From: Dryas octopetala
Lineage: Eukaryota; Streptophyta; Magnoliopsida; Rosales; Rosaceae
Direction of reading: 5' to 3'
Assembly (NCBI GenBank): GCA_963921425.1
Contig: OY992832.1
Location: forward strand, 18,512,835 to 18,576,834
Length of the DNA stretch: 64,000 nucleotides
Below the pieces are notes generated by a model. The model was not told the origin of the DNA, ran no database searches, and saw only the letters and a list, made by a program, of their open reading frames with translations. This document shows positions 23,082 to 35,486 of this stretch, piece by piece; position 1 is the stretch's first letter, and every line of letters starts with the position of its first letter. The position numbers and the translations under genes were made by a program.

Positions 23082-25880
23082 AACCTGCAAAATAACTAGA
23101 AAAAAAAAAAATCAATAATAAAATAACTAGAGTTCGTCTTTATTAAAAACAAACTAAAGAAAAATTCTAGACAAACCTAAGAAACTCGACAAATCAAAAT
23201 TAAACTAGAATTTACGATAAAACTCTAAACAAACTCTCAATCTTCCAGAGAGGGATTCTCTAAAACACTAACCTATAGAAGTAAAATCCACCTCCTATTT
23301 ATATAAATGAGTCGTTTTTATAAAAAAAATGTAATACATAATGTGGTACTGAACCGTGATACAATAATTTTTATGTTGTGTGGTTTGGAATCAAACAACC
23401 ACCTTGGAACTCATATTCAAAGCCAATGGTTCAGGCTTTGTATTTCTTTGACTTTGATTTACTCCCCTTAGTTTGTCTAGAGTTGTTTAACAGAAAAAAA
23501 TAATAATAAAAGGGCCCAATTGCATTTTTATGTTATTCAAACACCACTGTTTATCACAAAATAAAAATAAAAACAAGTCCATATACATTCCCACAAATAT
23601 GTCTTTCGTTTTTGGAACAAAATAATACATACTTTTTTTTATATATATAGATAAGAATACTTACATATTGAATCACAAAACAAATTACACATCTCTTGCT
23701 TCAAAAAATAAAAAAATTACACGTCTCATTTTCTATTATTATTTAGAAGATAGTAGTATAGTACTAAGGATATTGATGATTGACAATAGCAACAGTCTAA
23801 AGTAGATGCTAATGTCAAATTAGTACAATTGACTGAGATGTAATAGTCAATATCAAATCAGTACTAATCCTCTTATTCCTTCTTAAAGGGAAGGAAGTGA
23901 CAGTAATTATGAATTTGCAGCCCTGAAAAATGACTACGTCACAGACTCACAATCCAACTAATAATAATAATAAATTAACAAATGTTAGAAATGTAATAGT
24001 TTGCCAAGAGGAAGATGATCCATGCCACAGATAAAACAAAAATTGGAAAAAAAAAAAAAAAATTTATCTGAAAAAGTTTTATTTGAAAAACTTGGTTTGT
24101 TTTGAAGATTTTTTCTTTCTATGTAATGTATTTCTATAAATTTGGTTTTTGACTTTTAGTTAAGAATTCAACTCAATATATGGGTTTTTTTAAAAAATTT
24201 TTAAAAAACTAATATACATACAGACAACTATTCTTATTTTCTTATGACTAATTTACTAAATGTGTCTACCGTGGTATGGAGTTGTTATTAATTGGTGATT
24301 GTAAATTTTATATGTTTTTTATTCCATTTGCAGATCAATCAACACTCTTATATTTGGCGATCGATCAACACTCTTACATTCGCAGATCGATCAATTCATA
24401 AAATACAATGAGAAGTTGGTCCACATTAGTCGCGCTTATAACACTGTTGTTAATATATGTTAGTAACAATTGTATTGTTCGTCAATGATAACCCATATTT
24501 ACTCATAACAAAGTCATTCATGAGATTTTTCTTTACATGTTGCAAGTGAAATGTTAATCTATAACTACAAAATAATAATACACACAAATTTGAAGAATAA
24601 ACAAATATTTAAAAATACAATGGTTTTAATTGATCAGTATTGACGGATAATGGCAACAAGTGTTAGAACGCTTACAAAGGAGTGTTTGAACATTTACAAA
24701 TGAGCATTCAAACTCTCGTTGAAAATTTGATGTTGTAATCTTATAACGTGGACTTATTTATCATAAACAAAGTTAGTGGTATTTTATTTTATTTTTTTAT
24801 ATGAGGGAGGGGGATTTGTATTTAGGATCTTCTCAATATTGTAGAGAGTAATATTACTAGACTATAAGCTAGATGGTAGTGGTGAAATGTTTTTTTTTAG
24901 AAAGGTTTTGTTACATAAACTCACATCTTGGACCTAATCTATATTATTATTTTATTCACTCTCACTTCTAGGGCCTGTTTGGTTTACAGAATTGATTTCC
25001 TGATAAATCAATTCCTTTGCATTTTCCTTAGGGAAGGAAATGTGAACTTTTATTTCTCGTTTTTGGTATTCATGAGAAAGTAAATAAAAAATTATTTTTT
25101 TATTTTCAGTCCCATGTTTGAGTTGTGCAGGAATTAGAAATGAAAATTGTCAATTTTTCAATTATACCCTCATCTACTATTTAATTAAGAAATGACAATA
25201 AAGATGACATTTTAAAATAATAGCATAGTTAATTTTGTAAAAAAAAAAAAACAATAAAAACTTTCCCAATAAGGGAAAAACAAAACCCAAGCTGGAGCCA
25301 GGGTTTTATTTTTCCCCCAATAAGGGTATCAAATTTCCTTAAATTATGAAATAATTTTCCTTTCTTATACTTACCAAACATGAAAAATTATTTTTTCATT
25401 TTTAGACCTTCAAAATTTAAAACAACGAGCCCATGTTGTTATCCTCAAAGATTTTGAGGGGTGAACTTTTTTTTATGATAACAAGTATTATTTTATTTTG
25501 GTAATAAAACAAACATTATTTTATAAAGATACATAGGTAATAATAAAAAATTGAATTTTACAATGGACTGTCCAAAACTAAACCATACGGTCCATACTAT
25601 AGATATATTTTGGTTGGATTATGAGAAGGATGTTAGGACAGTTTTAGATTATAGATTTGTTTTTTACTGTCAAAACTCAAGATAGATTTGGTTTACTTGA
25701 CCGAGACAGAAGACAGAAGACAGAAGAGATAAAGAGCCTCAGCCTATGACCTCTTGATGGGGTCTAAGACGTCATTTCAAAGAAACACTAGGGACAACGA
25801 CGTAAATGCGCCGAAATCTTATAAAATTACAAAAATTAAAGTAACCCAAAAAAAAATCTGCTGGTAAGTTTGTCGGTATG
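23082..25880. other. Intergenic, no gene seen
   Basis: This is very AT-rich DNA with long A and T runs. A short direct repeat at 24330-24395 repeats GATCAATCAACACTCTTA-like units of about 27 bp. A GGGCCTGTTTGG motif at 24973 looks like a transposon terminus, but I found no matching partner end. GACAGAA is repeated three times near 25705-25727. Confidence 0.5.
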
Positions 25881-26854
25881 CGTGCCAAATAAACCCTCTC
25901 TCTCTCTCTCTCTCTTATTCCCACTGTTTTCTGCTCAGATCACTGTCTTTTGAGTGTCTTTGCCAGTTTGCCTCTCTCTCTCTCTCTCTCTCTCTGTGAA
26001 AATAATCAAAATAAGCCATAAATATTTCTTTCACATATTCTCTCTGGAAAGTGCAAACAGCTTCTTTCTGTATGATGATTATGATTACTAGGGTTTCTTC
26101 TTCACTCTCTCTTCTTCTGGGTAGTCCTCTCCTACTCCAACAGCAACCCCTCTGATGCTTTCACACACTGGCTCTCTTGGTCCAGAGAGAGCCTCTTCTT
26201 CTTGACTCTGCTTAATTCTTTCTATCATTTTGAGCTTTCCTCTTCTGGGTTTAGCTAGCTAGGATCTTAAACCAAAGGTTGTGAATGTGTTAGAAGCCTT
26301 TATTGGATGAAAAAAAAATTGGGTTTTTGATTTGGACTGAAAAAGTTCAAAGATTGAGGTCGTAGTTTTGAAAAAAACAAGCGGGTTTTCAGGTTTCTCT
26401 GTTTTTGTGTGTCATATCTTGGACTTTTTGGAAGGGAGTGGGTTTCAGTGATTTGGGTTAAGCTGGTTTGTATTCAAAGCTTCAGTAAACAGCAACCAAT
26501 AACTGTGGTTTTGAGAAAAAAAAAGACAGGCTTTTTTGTGTCTGTATTATAGCCAATTAGCCAAAACCCATTTGGGTCTTCAACAACAAGCAAGCTAGCT
26601 ATTGCTGTTCCCACAAAACCAAGAATCTTCTAGCCGCTCAAAAACCAGAGAATAGCCCGTCAGTTTACACTTATCTCTCTTGCTCTCACTCTCTCTAAGA
26701 GGACGGACTTTACTAAGAGAGAGAATCTTTAGACTTTAACCTCCTTCTAAAGCTCAAAGAAAACCAAAACCAACTAGCCCATCTCTTTCTCTCTCTCTCA
26801 CTTTTTGTTGTCTATATTTGCTCTGAGCTCTTTTTGATTTTGGGGTTTGGGAAA
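25881..26854 (+). promoter_or_regulatory. REV: REV 5' leader with CT tracts and upstream ORFs
   Basis: Two long CT tracts lie at about 25894-25916 and 25971-25995, the kind of pyrimidine patch found at plant transcription starts. Between them and the main ATG, an upstream ORF starts at 26072 and ends with TGA at 26153-26155 (27 codons, MMIMITRVSS..). At least two very short ones follow at about 26285 and 26308. A long leader of 0.8-0.9 kb with upstream ATGs would be expected to reduce translation of the main frame. The transcription start itself is not determined. Confidence 0.5.
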
Positions 26855-29800
26855 ATGGCGATGGCTGTGGCTCACCACAGAGAGAGTAGCAGTGGGAGTA
26901 GCATAAACAAGCACCTTGATGCTGGAAAATATGTACGGTACACTGCTGAGCAAGTCGAAGCTCTTGAGCGAGTATATGCCGAGTGTCCCAAGCCAAGCTC
27001 TTTGCGCAGGCAGCAATTGATCCGAGAGTGCCCCATACTTTCTAACATAGAGCCCAAGCAGATCAAAGTCTGGTTTCAGAACCGCAGGTATGAACATGAC
27101 CCGTTTGCTTGTTTTTGGTTTTTTCTCATATTTTTTGTTCTTTGGGTACAAAAGCCTTCATATTTGGGTGATGGTCTGTTAAATTCTCCGGCTTGATCAA
27201 GTTCAAGACCATTTTGTGACACTTCCAAGCACCTTTGGTTTAGAGTTTTAGTTGCTACTTTTGGCATTGAGACTAGTATTTTGGCATTAGCACATAAAAA
27301 TCTAGGTGGGTAATGTTTGTTTTGGGCTAAAAGAAGAGGCTTTGTTTTCTTATGCAGGTGTCGGGAGAAGCAGAGAAAAGAGTCCTCGCGACTACAGACT
27401 GTAAACAGGAAATTATCAGCAATGAACAAGCTGTTGATGGAAGAAAATGATCGATTGCAGAAACAGGTGTCTCAGCTTGTTAATGAGAATGGGTACATGC
27501 GTCAACAATTGCATACAGTAAGTCTATGCTTTTTTCCTTCTTTTTCTCGATTTAGTTGTTTTTGTCCACCCCTTTCTTAATCATGAATCTTCCTCTATGT
27601 ATGATTATAAAAGACTTTAAGGAAAGAATTCATCTTCCTCAGATCAAAAAGTTCAGAAGGAATTTTTTTTACCGTTATTCTTTTTTAACAAGGACTAATC
27701 TGGTGGGATTTCTATTTTTTGTCCTTTAGCAGTGCTATATTTACACAATGGCCCAGTTAATACATATGGCCATATGCTGGTATTCCAATTCATTGGAGTT
27801 AATATAGCTAACTGAACTGCAGTAGAATTTAGTAGTTGCTGAAAATTTGCCATCTTTGACTGTTTGTAACCTTTAAGTGATTTTTCTACAGGCATCAGCG
27901 GCAACTACTGATGCAAGCTGCGACTCTGTGGTTACAACTCCACAGCGTTCTCTCAGAGATGCTAATAACCCTGCTGGGTAATTCCTACAACTAATGGCAT
28001 TCAGCTTTCCCTTTGTAAATATTTACTAGCATGATGATTTATTTGTTGTGTATGATCTAATCTTTATTATGTTTTGGCAGACTCCTCTCCATAGCGGAGG
28101 AGACCTTGGCAGAGTTCCTTTCTAAGGCTACAGGAACTGCTGTCGATTGGGTCCAGATGCCTGGGATGAAGGTTGCTTTTTCTTTTAAATATTTAAGAAA
28201 TACAAGTTTGCAATTTTTCTCCCTCATTAATTTTTTTGCAAGCCAGAATTGTATACATTGCCGTTAATCTTATGGATGCTGAATTGTCTCCTTTAATTGT
28301 TACGTCAGCCTGGTCCGGATTCGGTTGGGATCTTTGCCATTTCACAAAGTTGCAGTGGAGTGGCAGCTCGAGCCTGCGGTCTTGTAAGTTTAGAGCCTAC
28401 AAAGGTAATAATGCAAGATTTTTCTATTGCTACATATTTGTAGGCAGTTTATTTCTCATGTGATAAGGTTCATGAACCATTTGGATTTGAATTTGACTAT
28501 TCATATTCAACAGATTGCAGAGATCCTTAAAGATCGTCCATCTTGGTTCCGGGACTGTCGGAGCCTTGAAGTTTTTACCATGTTTCCTGCTGGAAATGGA
28601 GGGACTATAGAACTTATATATACACAGGTAAACAGAAACTGTTGGAAATTCAGAATTTCCCCCCTGATGTTATTTAACCATCTTGTTTAGAGGAATAAAT
28701 AAAATTTAATTGCTCCAGACATATGCTCCAACTACACTGGCTCCTGCAAGGGATTTCTGGACCTTAAGATACACTACAAGTTTAGACAATGGCAGTTTTG
28801 TGGTAAGCATGTCTTCTGTTGTACATTGTGTTGCCATAGTTTGTGGATACCTGGTTTTTGAATAATCTAATTGGCATTGTTTTCTATCCCTGTAAGTGGA
28901 AACCTAATATGTTCTATACATGTTTTGTTTTCTATATTTTAAGGTATGTGAGAGATCTCTTTCTGGTTCTGGTGCTGGCCCAAATGCAGCTTCTGCTGCC
29001 CAGTTTGTTAGAGCCGAAATGCTTCCTAGTGGTTATCTGATTCGACCATGTGAGGGTGGAGGATCAATAATTCATATTGTTGACCACCTGAATCTTGAGG
29101 TCTGAATTTTGGATTTTGACTTTCTTAGGTCTCTTTGTTACTTAAGAAAACTCAATGGTTTTTCATCTTGTTCCAGGCATGGAGTGTGCCAGAGGTGCTG
29201 CGACCGCTTTATGAATCATCCAAAGTGGTAGCACAAAAAATGACTATTGCGGTGAGTAGATTATGGTTATTTTGATACATTTTTCCGTGCAATTATGAGA
29301 CCAGCATCCTGAAACCAATTTTTTTTTTTAGCATATAGTGGATGTTTCTTGAAGCATAACAAAATATTGGCCCTAATCTATATAAATTAAATGCTTGATA
29401 TTCTGATTTTCAGTATAGAAGGTGCACTTTTTGATATAGTTTAGTCAACTTTCTTGGTGTGATCTTCTTCCTATAAATCTTTAAACATACTAAGTTATAT
29501 GCCCTTATGTATGAATTGAAAGCACCCTGGAAAATAGAAAATCTCACCAGTACTGCTTGACGCTGATGTATGTTCCATTTATTCAACAATGCTGTGGTAC
29601 TTTAGTGTAAATAGTGCTTTGGCTGTAGAAACTTCCATGTTGAAGTTTTTTGTTTATTTTCTTGGACTTTGGCATGTCTAATCAAGTTCAATTCTTTTGG
29701 TAAAATATAAACCCCTCCTTCCAAACCCTCAAAATGTGTAGCTATGTCAAGGGTACTGACTATACTGTTCTTATGAAGGCATTGCGCTATATCAGACAAA

Positions 29801-32800
29801 TAGCTCAGGAGACCAGTGGTGAAGTGGTATACAGTTTGGGCAGGCAGCCAGCTGTTCTGCGAACTTTTAGCCAAAGATTGATTAGGTGGGGTATTACTAT
29901 TTTCATTCCTTGTTTTATCTGCCTCATTTTATACATCTGTTTGTACAATTTCTTAATCTCCTCTTTGATTGTATAACTGTATATGTGTGTTGATGACCAC
30001 TCAAGGTCTTCTACATAGATTTGATTACCTATATATGTTTTCTTGTAGAGGCTTCAATGATGCTGTTAATGGATTCAATGATGATGGCTGGTCATTGATC
30101 AACTGTGATGGTGCTGAAGATGTTATTATTGCAGTTAATTCAACCAAGAATTTGAATGCTACTTCGAATCCTGCTAATTCCCTCGCATTGCTTGGAGGTG
30201 TTCTTTGTGCAAAAGCTTCCATGCTACTCCAAGTAAGTCTAGAAGCTGGCTTAGATGACCATCAATTTCAAAAGTGATCGTTTCTGTGTTGTAATCTAAG
30301 ATGCCTTCGTTATTTATTCTTCTCACATTATGAACGGAGATATATCTCTGCTTTTTGAACTCAATTGTATTGCTTGAATCCTATCCTATATATGCTTTTC
30401 CTGGCCTATGATTGTAGAATTCCAGTAGCCTATTATCTGTTGGGAAAATAGCAGAATGTTCATGATACTTGTTTCTTCCCCTGCGGCTTTATTGTTTTGG
30501 GAGAAGGCATTGAGCTTTTTTGGGGAGGGCCTGGATTTACAACTATGTTTTCCCCTCCGCATCTATTAATGTTTTTGATGCCTGATTTTTTTGTTCAAGT
30601 CAAAGTGCACAATTTTCTCAATTGGAATTTGTGGTTTGATCATCACTAATCTGGAAATCAGTGGTGGTCTTGAATGCTTGAGTGGTGATATATTTTTTCC
30701 AGCTTAGCTATTGTTTATAAGCTAAAGAGATCTTGTCATGTGTTTCTTTTTCCATACCAGAATGTGCCCCCTGCTGTCCTAGTTCGCTTCTTGAGGGAGC
30801 ATCGTTCAGAGTGGGCTGATTTCAATGTCGATGCCTATTCTGCTGCATCTTTGAAAGCTGGTTCATATGCTTATCCAGGGATGAGGCCAACAAGGTTTAC
30901 TGGGGGCCAAATTATCATGCCGCTTGGCCACACAATTGAACATGAAGAGGTATCTTTTTTCAATGATAATTCAAATGTTTTTATCTTGTCATTTTCTGTG
31001 TACCAGATGAACCTTTGTGATGAAATAATATCCAACAGGATAATAATTGCAACCATGTTTTGTCACATTGGATCAGAAGTCTATTCTGCAGAGTACTCTC
31101 ACCTTCCTTTTCTATTCTTTTCTAACTTCTATTTTTCATTCCAGTTGCTTGAAGTTGTTCGACTTGAAGGCCATTCTCTCACTCAAGAAGACGCCTTTTC
31201 ATCAAGGGACATCCATCTCTTACAGGTGCTTTTTCCTGATTCTTGTCCAGTTATTTATATTGCTGGTCTTTCATTTATGGTCTAGTCAAAATCTTGGGTT
31301 TTCTTGTTGGACAATGTCTCAGGATTGTCTTGATATTAATGCGAGAAACTCTGCCATAATTATGTTCCATTGTCATGTTCTCATGATCTGGGCGGATTAA
31401 CTTTAGTTTGGAATGGCATGGGAATGGGTTGAGTGTCTAACCACCTGATTTTGTTTACATGTTGGGGTGGGGATTTGGCAGATTGGTTGGTCTAGGCCTC
31501 TAGGGTCATGGTATGCTTCTCAACATCATTTATAGTTGTAATAAATGGTGTTCATAAGTTTGGGGAATTTAATGTTTCTAATAAATCAACTGGCCAAAAA
31601 AAAAATGGTTTCTAATAAATCAGTTTGGGGTCCTACTCTGCTTGTGTATTGATAATACTAACATTTCTTGTTTCCTATTGGCAGATATGTAGTGGAGTTG
31701 ATGAGAATGCTGTCGGAGCCTGTTCCGAACTTGTTTTTGCTCCAATTGATGAGATGTTTCCAGATGATGCTCCATTGCTTCCCTCTGGTTTCCGCATTAT
31801 CCCGTTGGATTCAAAAACAGTTGAGTTTTATTGTGCTTCATCTTAGTTTTTCCTGTTCATACGAGCCAAGAATACACATGCATCTATTTTAGTATTTCAG
31901 CTTTTGGACCATAGTGGAATTCATGTTAATGTTGTTTTATCCCCCCTCGCCCCCCCAACACTAATGTCTTACAATTATGAATACAGAGTGATTCAAAGGA
32001 TACATTGGCTACACATCGAACATTAGATCTGACATCCAGTCTTGAAGTGGGCTCAACAACGAACCATGGTGCTGGAGATTTGTCTTCATTTCATAATAGT
32101 CGATCAGTATTGACTATTGCCTTCCAGTTTCCTTTTGAGAGTAGCCTACAGGAGAATGTGGCAACCATGGCACGCCAGTATGTTCGAAGTGTCGTTTCAT
32201 CTGTGCAGAGAGTTGCAATGGCTATATCTCCATCTGGATTGAGTCCAGCTGTGGGACCAAAACTATCTCCTGGCTCTCCAGAAGCTCTGACACTGGCTCA
32301 CTGGATCTGCCAGAGCTATAGGCAAGTTCTGTTTTTTCTGTTTTGAATCCTCAGACTACATGTTTATCTTTGGCTTGGTGGTGATACATGAATGCAATAA
32401 AGTGAATTGAACCATGCAGAGAGGGCTTCTTCAACCTCTCTTCTGATGGGCTGTTTCGATACAAGCCAGCTATACATTTTTTTTGCTGTAAATGTACATA
32501 ATTTTTATGTCTCATTCTCTTCTGTTTCCCCTTCAGTTATCACTTAGGGGCAGAACTGCTGAGACCTGATTCCATGGGTGGTGACTCGATGTTGAAGCAT
32601 TTATGGCAACATCAAGATGCCATTTTGTGTTGTTCATTGAAGGTACGAAGGCAACGCCACTGACCAAGATGTTTAATCTTCTATTTCAACCTCCATTAGC
32701 ATAGCTATTGAGGATGCCATTAAGTTTAATAAAATGCAGAGATCTTAATCTGTGCTACTCATGGTTTTGCAGTCACTGCCAGTTTTCATCTTTGCAAACC

Positions 32801-33415
32801 AGGCAGGGCTCGACATGCTGGAGACAACTTTAGTCGCCCTGCAGGACATCTCATTGGATAAGATTTTTAATGAGTCCGGACGCAAGACGCTGTGTGCTGA
32901 CTTTGCTAAACTAATGCAGCAGGTAATTTTTACCCAAGAATTGTCTCTGACACTTTTCTGTTTAGGTCATTATGGATGTTTGGAAATAGCGTCCGGCAGA
33001 AATAGCTAAAAGTGTTTGGGATTATGGAAGCACTTCTATTCTTTCTCGAGAAGAATCTAGGTGTGAGGAAGCGTTTTCAAGTGCATTTACAAGTACCACT
33101 TGGATTTGTAATAAAAAATTTTATGTGCTTATAACAAAAGCGATACCAATAAAAGTCCTGAAAGCTTTATAGGCATATGCTTCATGGTGATAAGAGCAAG
33201 GAGGGGACATGGTTACTTGGAAATTATAGATTGGCTGAGTATTTTGTCTTTTTCTTTCTTATTAGGGATTTGCATACTTGCCAGCTGGGATTTGTATGTC
33301 AACAATGGGGCGCCATGTTTCATATGAACAAGCCATTGCATGGAAAGTGCTTGCTGCAGAAGATAACTCTGTCCATTGCCTTGCCTTCTCCTTCATAAAC
33401 TGGTCTTTTGTGTGA
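26855..33415 (+). CDS. REV: REVOLUTA, class III HD-ZIP transcription factor
   Basis: Eighteen predicted exons: 26855-27087, 27358-27517, 27892-27977, 28081-28171, 28309-28404, 28514-28627, 28719-28802, 28944-29099, 29177-29251, 29779-29885, 30049-30232, 30761-30949, 31145-31225, 31685-31819, 31987-32321, 32537-32642, 32773-32922, 33266-33415. All phases join, giving 843 aa (Arabidopsis REV is about 842). Domains: homeodomain about 22-84 (KQIKVWFQNRR), leucine zipper about 90-130, START lipid-binding domain about 155-370, and a C-terminal MEKHLA region ending FSFINWSFV. The nuclear protein controls adaxial organ polarity, meristem and vascular patterning. The N terminus MAMAVAHHRES and the overall sequence match REV better than PHB/PHV or ATHB8/15. 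Control by miR166 is visible. Oddities are a GC donor after exon 15 and Asn where I recall Cys in the zipper end (QLVNENGYM). Confidence 0.96.
28161..28318 (+). promoter_or_regulatory. REV: miR165/166 target site, split by an intron
   Basis: Exon 4 ends CTGGGATGAAG (28161-28171), and exon 5 begins CCTGGTCCGG (28309-28318). Joined in the mRNA they form the 21-base site that miR165/166 recognises in all class III HD-ZIP genes. It encodes part of the START domain (GMKPGPD). The 137 bp intron lies inside the site, so only spliced RNA carries the full target. Confidence 0.93.
32322..32536 (+). other. REV: GC-AG intron of REV
   Basis: Exon 15 ends in ..AGCTATAG, and the intron begins GCAAGT. It ends in CCCTTCAG before TTATCAC. 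Using the GC donor joins SY-S-YHLGAEL in the conserved frame. The only nearby GT (4 bases on) shifts the frame into a stop. The donor AG|GCAAGT is the usual consensus for GC-AG introns. Confidence 0.85.
32965..33180. repeat. Transposon-like remnant in the last REV intron
   Basis: Phrases such as AAAAGTGTTTGGGATTATGG, GGAAGCACTTCTA, GTGCATTTACAAGTACCACTT and TGCTTATAACAAAAGCGAT resemble the AAGTGCTT-rich element at 40.9-41.4 kb. It fills most of intron 17 between exons 32773-32922 and 33266-33415. No target-site duplication was found. Confidence 0.45.
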
Positions 33416-34041
33416 AACATTTTAATTTATTCACCCTACACCTTTCTTCCACTTGTTTATGGAAAAGAAATTTGGAAAAAGAAAGATCCAAGAAAAAGGT
33501 GGAAAAGGAGGAAAAAGAAACAAAAAGTTTTGTAATATCTATAGTACTCCTGCCCGTGGTTTGCATCATATTAATTTAATTTAATTTTTATTTGAAGCAC
33601 CCAAAGTTTGCATCATCTAACTAATTTTTCCAAGGCCCTGTTGGTTAATTTGAAAATTATTGAATAAGGTCGTTTAACAATATAGTTGATCGAAGCAGTG
33701 TTAGAATTTAGAAGTTGAATTATATCGAGTGTTGTGGAGCACCTGCCATGCATATCGTGAAACATATATTATATACAAGCGACGTATAAAAAAAATACAT
33801 CCCGTGGTAAAACTGCTTATTTCACATGAAATTTCTACATAAGAATTAACCATGCATATATACAAGGTATTGAGTCAAAAATGTTGTGCGGAGCACTCCC
33901 TTTGAGCATTAAAGGCTCTTGTTTTCCTTATTTTATTGTTCTTGTATTATTGTTTTACTTTGCTAGCTATCTTAATTAGCTTTTGTTAAAGATATATAGA
34001 GAATTAAGAAAATTAATCCTGTACGTACGTGGAGGATATAT
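33416..34041. other. REV 3' UTR and intergenic DNA
   Basis: The first few hundred bases after the REV stop are purine-rich, then T-rich, and probably form the 3' UTR. No other gene is visible before the duplicated segment that begins at 34042. Confidence 0.5.
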
Positions 34042-34282
34042 ATATATATTAATTATATATACTGTATACATACATACCTTTTTTCGTTTTGAGAGTTTAG
34101 ATCTTTGGTCTGTTAATTCAGTCAGCTGATCCTCCAGCAAACTCCCCTGTTTAACATATATATTAATTATATATACTGTATACATACATACCTTTTTTCG
34201 TTTTGAGAGTTTAGATCTTTGGTCTGTTAATTCAGTCAGCTGATCCTCCAGCAAACTCCCCTGTTTAACATATATATTAATT
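34042..34282 (-). repeat. Perfect 114 bp tandem duplication carrying an exon-like frame
   Basis: The segment repeats with period 114 for 2.1 copies and no difference that I can see. On the minus strand each unit holds a 69-base open stretch (34078-34146 and 34192-34260). Each is bordered by an acceptor (TTAAACAG) and a donor (GTATGTATG). It encodes a charged helix-like peptide with LLEDQLTELTDQRSKLSKRKK-type heptads. The exon is a multiple of three. I do not recognise the protein. The perfect identity implies a very recent duplication. Confidence 0.75.
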
Positions 34283-34375
34283 GTTTACCAATTAACTCTG
34301 TTGTCAAATCACATATATCATACCATGCAGTATGTACACAGTACACTACATAAATTCATTCTTTGTATATACAAT

Positions 34376-35400
34376 GGGAGGCGATTTTCGCACTCCATTT
34401 TTGTCCTTACGCACTCCTTCTAATTTTTTTATTACATTTTATATTTTTAATCACCCATATTTCTAAGTTTACCCTTTTTATTAAATTCATCATTCATTTA
34501 TTTTCGTCCTCTCTTCCCACTCACAAACTATGTCTCCTCTACATGTTCCTCAAATATTCCCCCTTTCACTTTCTCCTCTTACAATCATGGACCTAATAAG
34601 TGTTTCTCCCTTCAAATTTAAGGTTTCTACAACCAAATACATGAAAAAAGAGGAGGGGTTTTTGAGAGAGGAGAAACATGACCCACACCCACCCAAACCA
34701 GGAGAATTAACTCATCTTTCAATTGATTTTTATTTTTCATTTAATCAAGAAAACTGATTGAATTTTTCAACAAAATAGAGAAGTAACATCTTAACCAGAG
34801 CATGACTAGTTATATTACTTATTAACATTGAATGATACTGCTCAGATAGGCATGCATCTCAACAAAAGCCTTCACCAGTTACAATAACATGTAAATTGAA
34901 AACCATCTTCACCATGACGGAGTTGCTTTTGTAACTGATGCAATTGGAAAGTCATTCATTCCAAGACATAATCAGTTGAGACAATAATAACAAATCAGTT
35001 GTGTTCACCAACATAGTCAATAGTTGTGTTCCTTTGAGTTCCTTTTTGGCATATCGTAGGGCACCTCATACGTTCAAATCAAACCCAAAAGTGTAATTTA
35101 ATAAGTGTGTTGATTTGTTACTAGATTAAGTGGGTTTAAGCTGCTCTTGATCGACAATGAGAATATGGAGACTATGGATATCTGCAGATAAAGGTGATTT
35201 AGGAAAATAGTATGTGGGGATGGAAGAAAGTGTGGCGGCTTTGAGGGGAATTTACTGAATTGATTCTGAGGTGAGACCGTGAGACAACGTAACAAAGAAA
35301 AGGGTAGACTTGGAAATATGGGTAGTTAAAAATATAAAAAATAATTATAAAAATTAGAATGAGTGTAAAAGAGAAAAGTGGAATGCGAAAATCACCTCCT
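34376..35400. mobile_element. Mutator-like element with long terminal inverted repeats (1025 bp)
   Basis: The left end GGGAGGCGATTTTCGCACTC and the right end, in reverse complement AGGAGGTGATTTTCGCATTC, stay alignable for about 100 bases. Flanking 8-mers TATACAAT (34368-34375) and TATATAAT (35401-35408) differ by one base. Long terminal repeats with an 8 bp duplication suit the Mutator superfamily. No transposase frame is present. It separates the exon-like pieces at 34.1-34.26 kb and 35.5 kb. Confidence 0.65.
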
Positions 35401-35486
35401 TATATAATATATGCATATATGCATCAGCTGTACCTACGTATAAATACATGTAATTTAATGATCGAATTAAGTAATTTTGTAAATAC

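Noticed and set aside
24973..25430. Transposon starting with GGGCCTGTTTGG
   Set aside because: The left motif is typical of plant MITE ends, but I found no paired right terminus or target duplication.
34078..34260. MADS-box K-domain exon
   Set aside because: The heptad-like peptide first suggested a MADS K domain, but it does not match any such motif well enough, and no MADS domain lies nearby.
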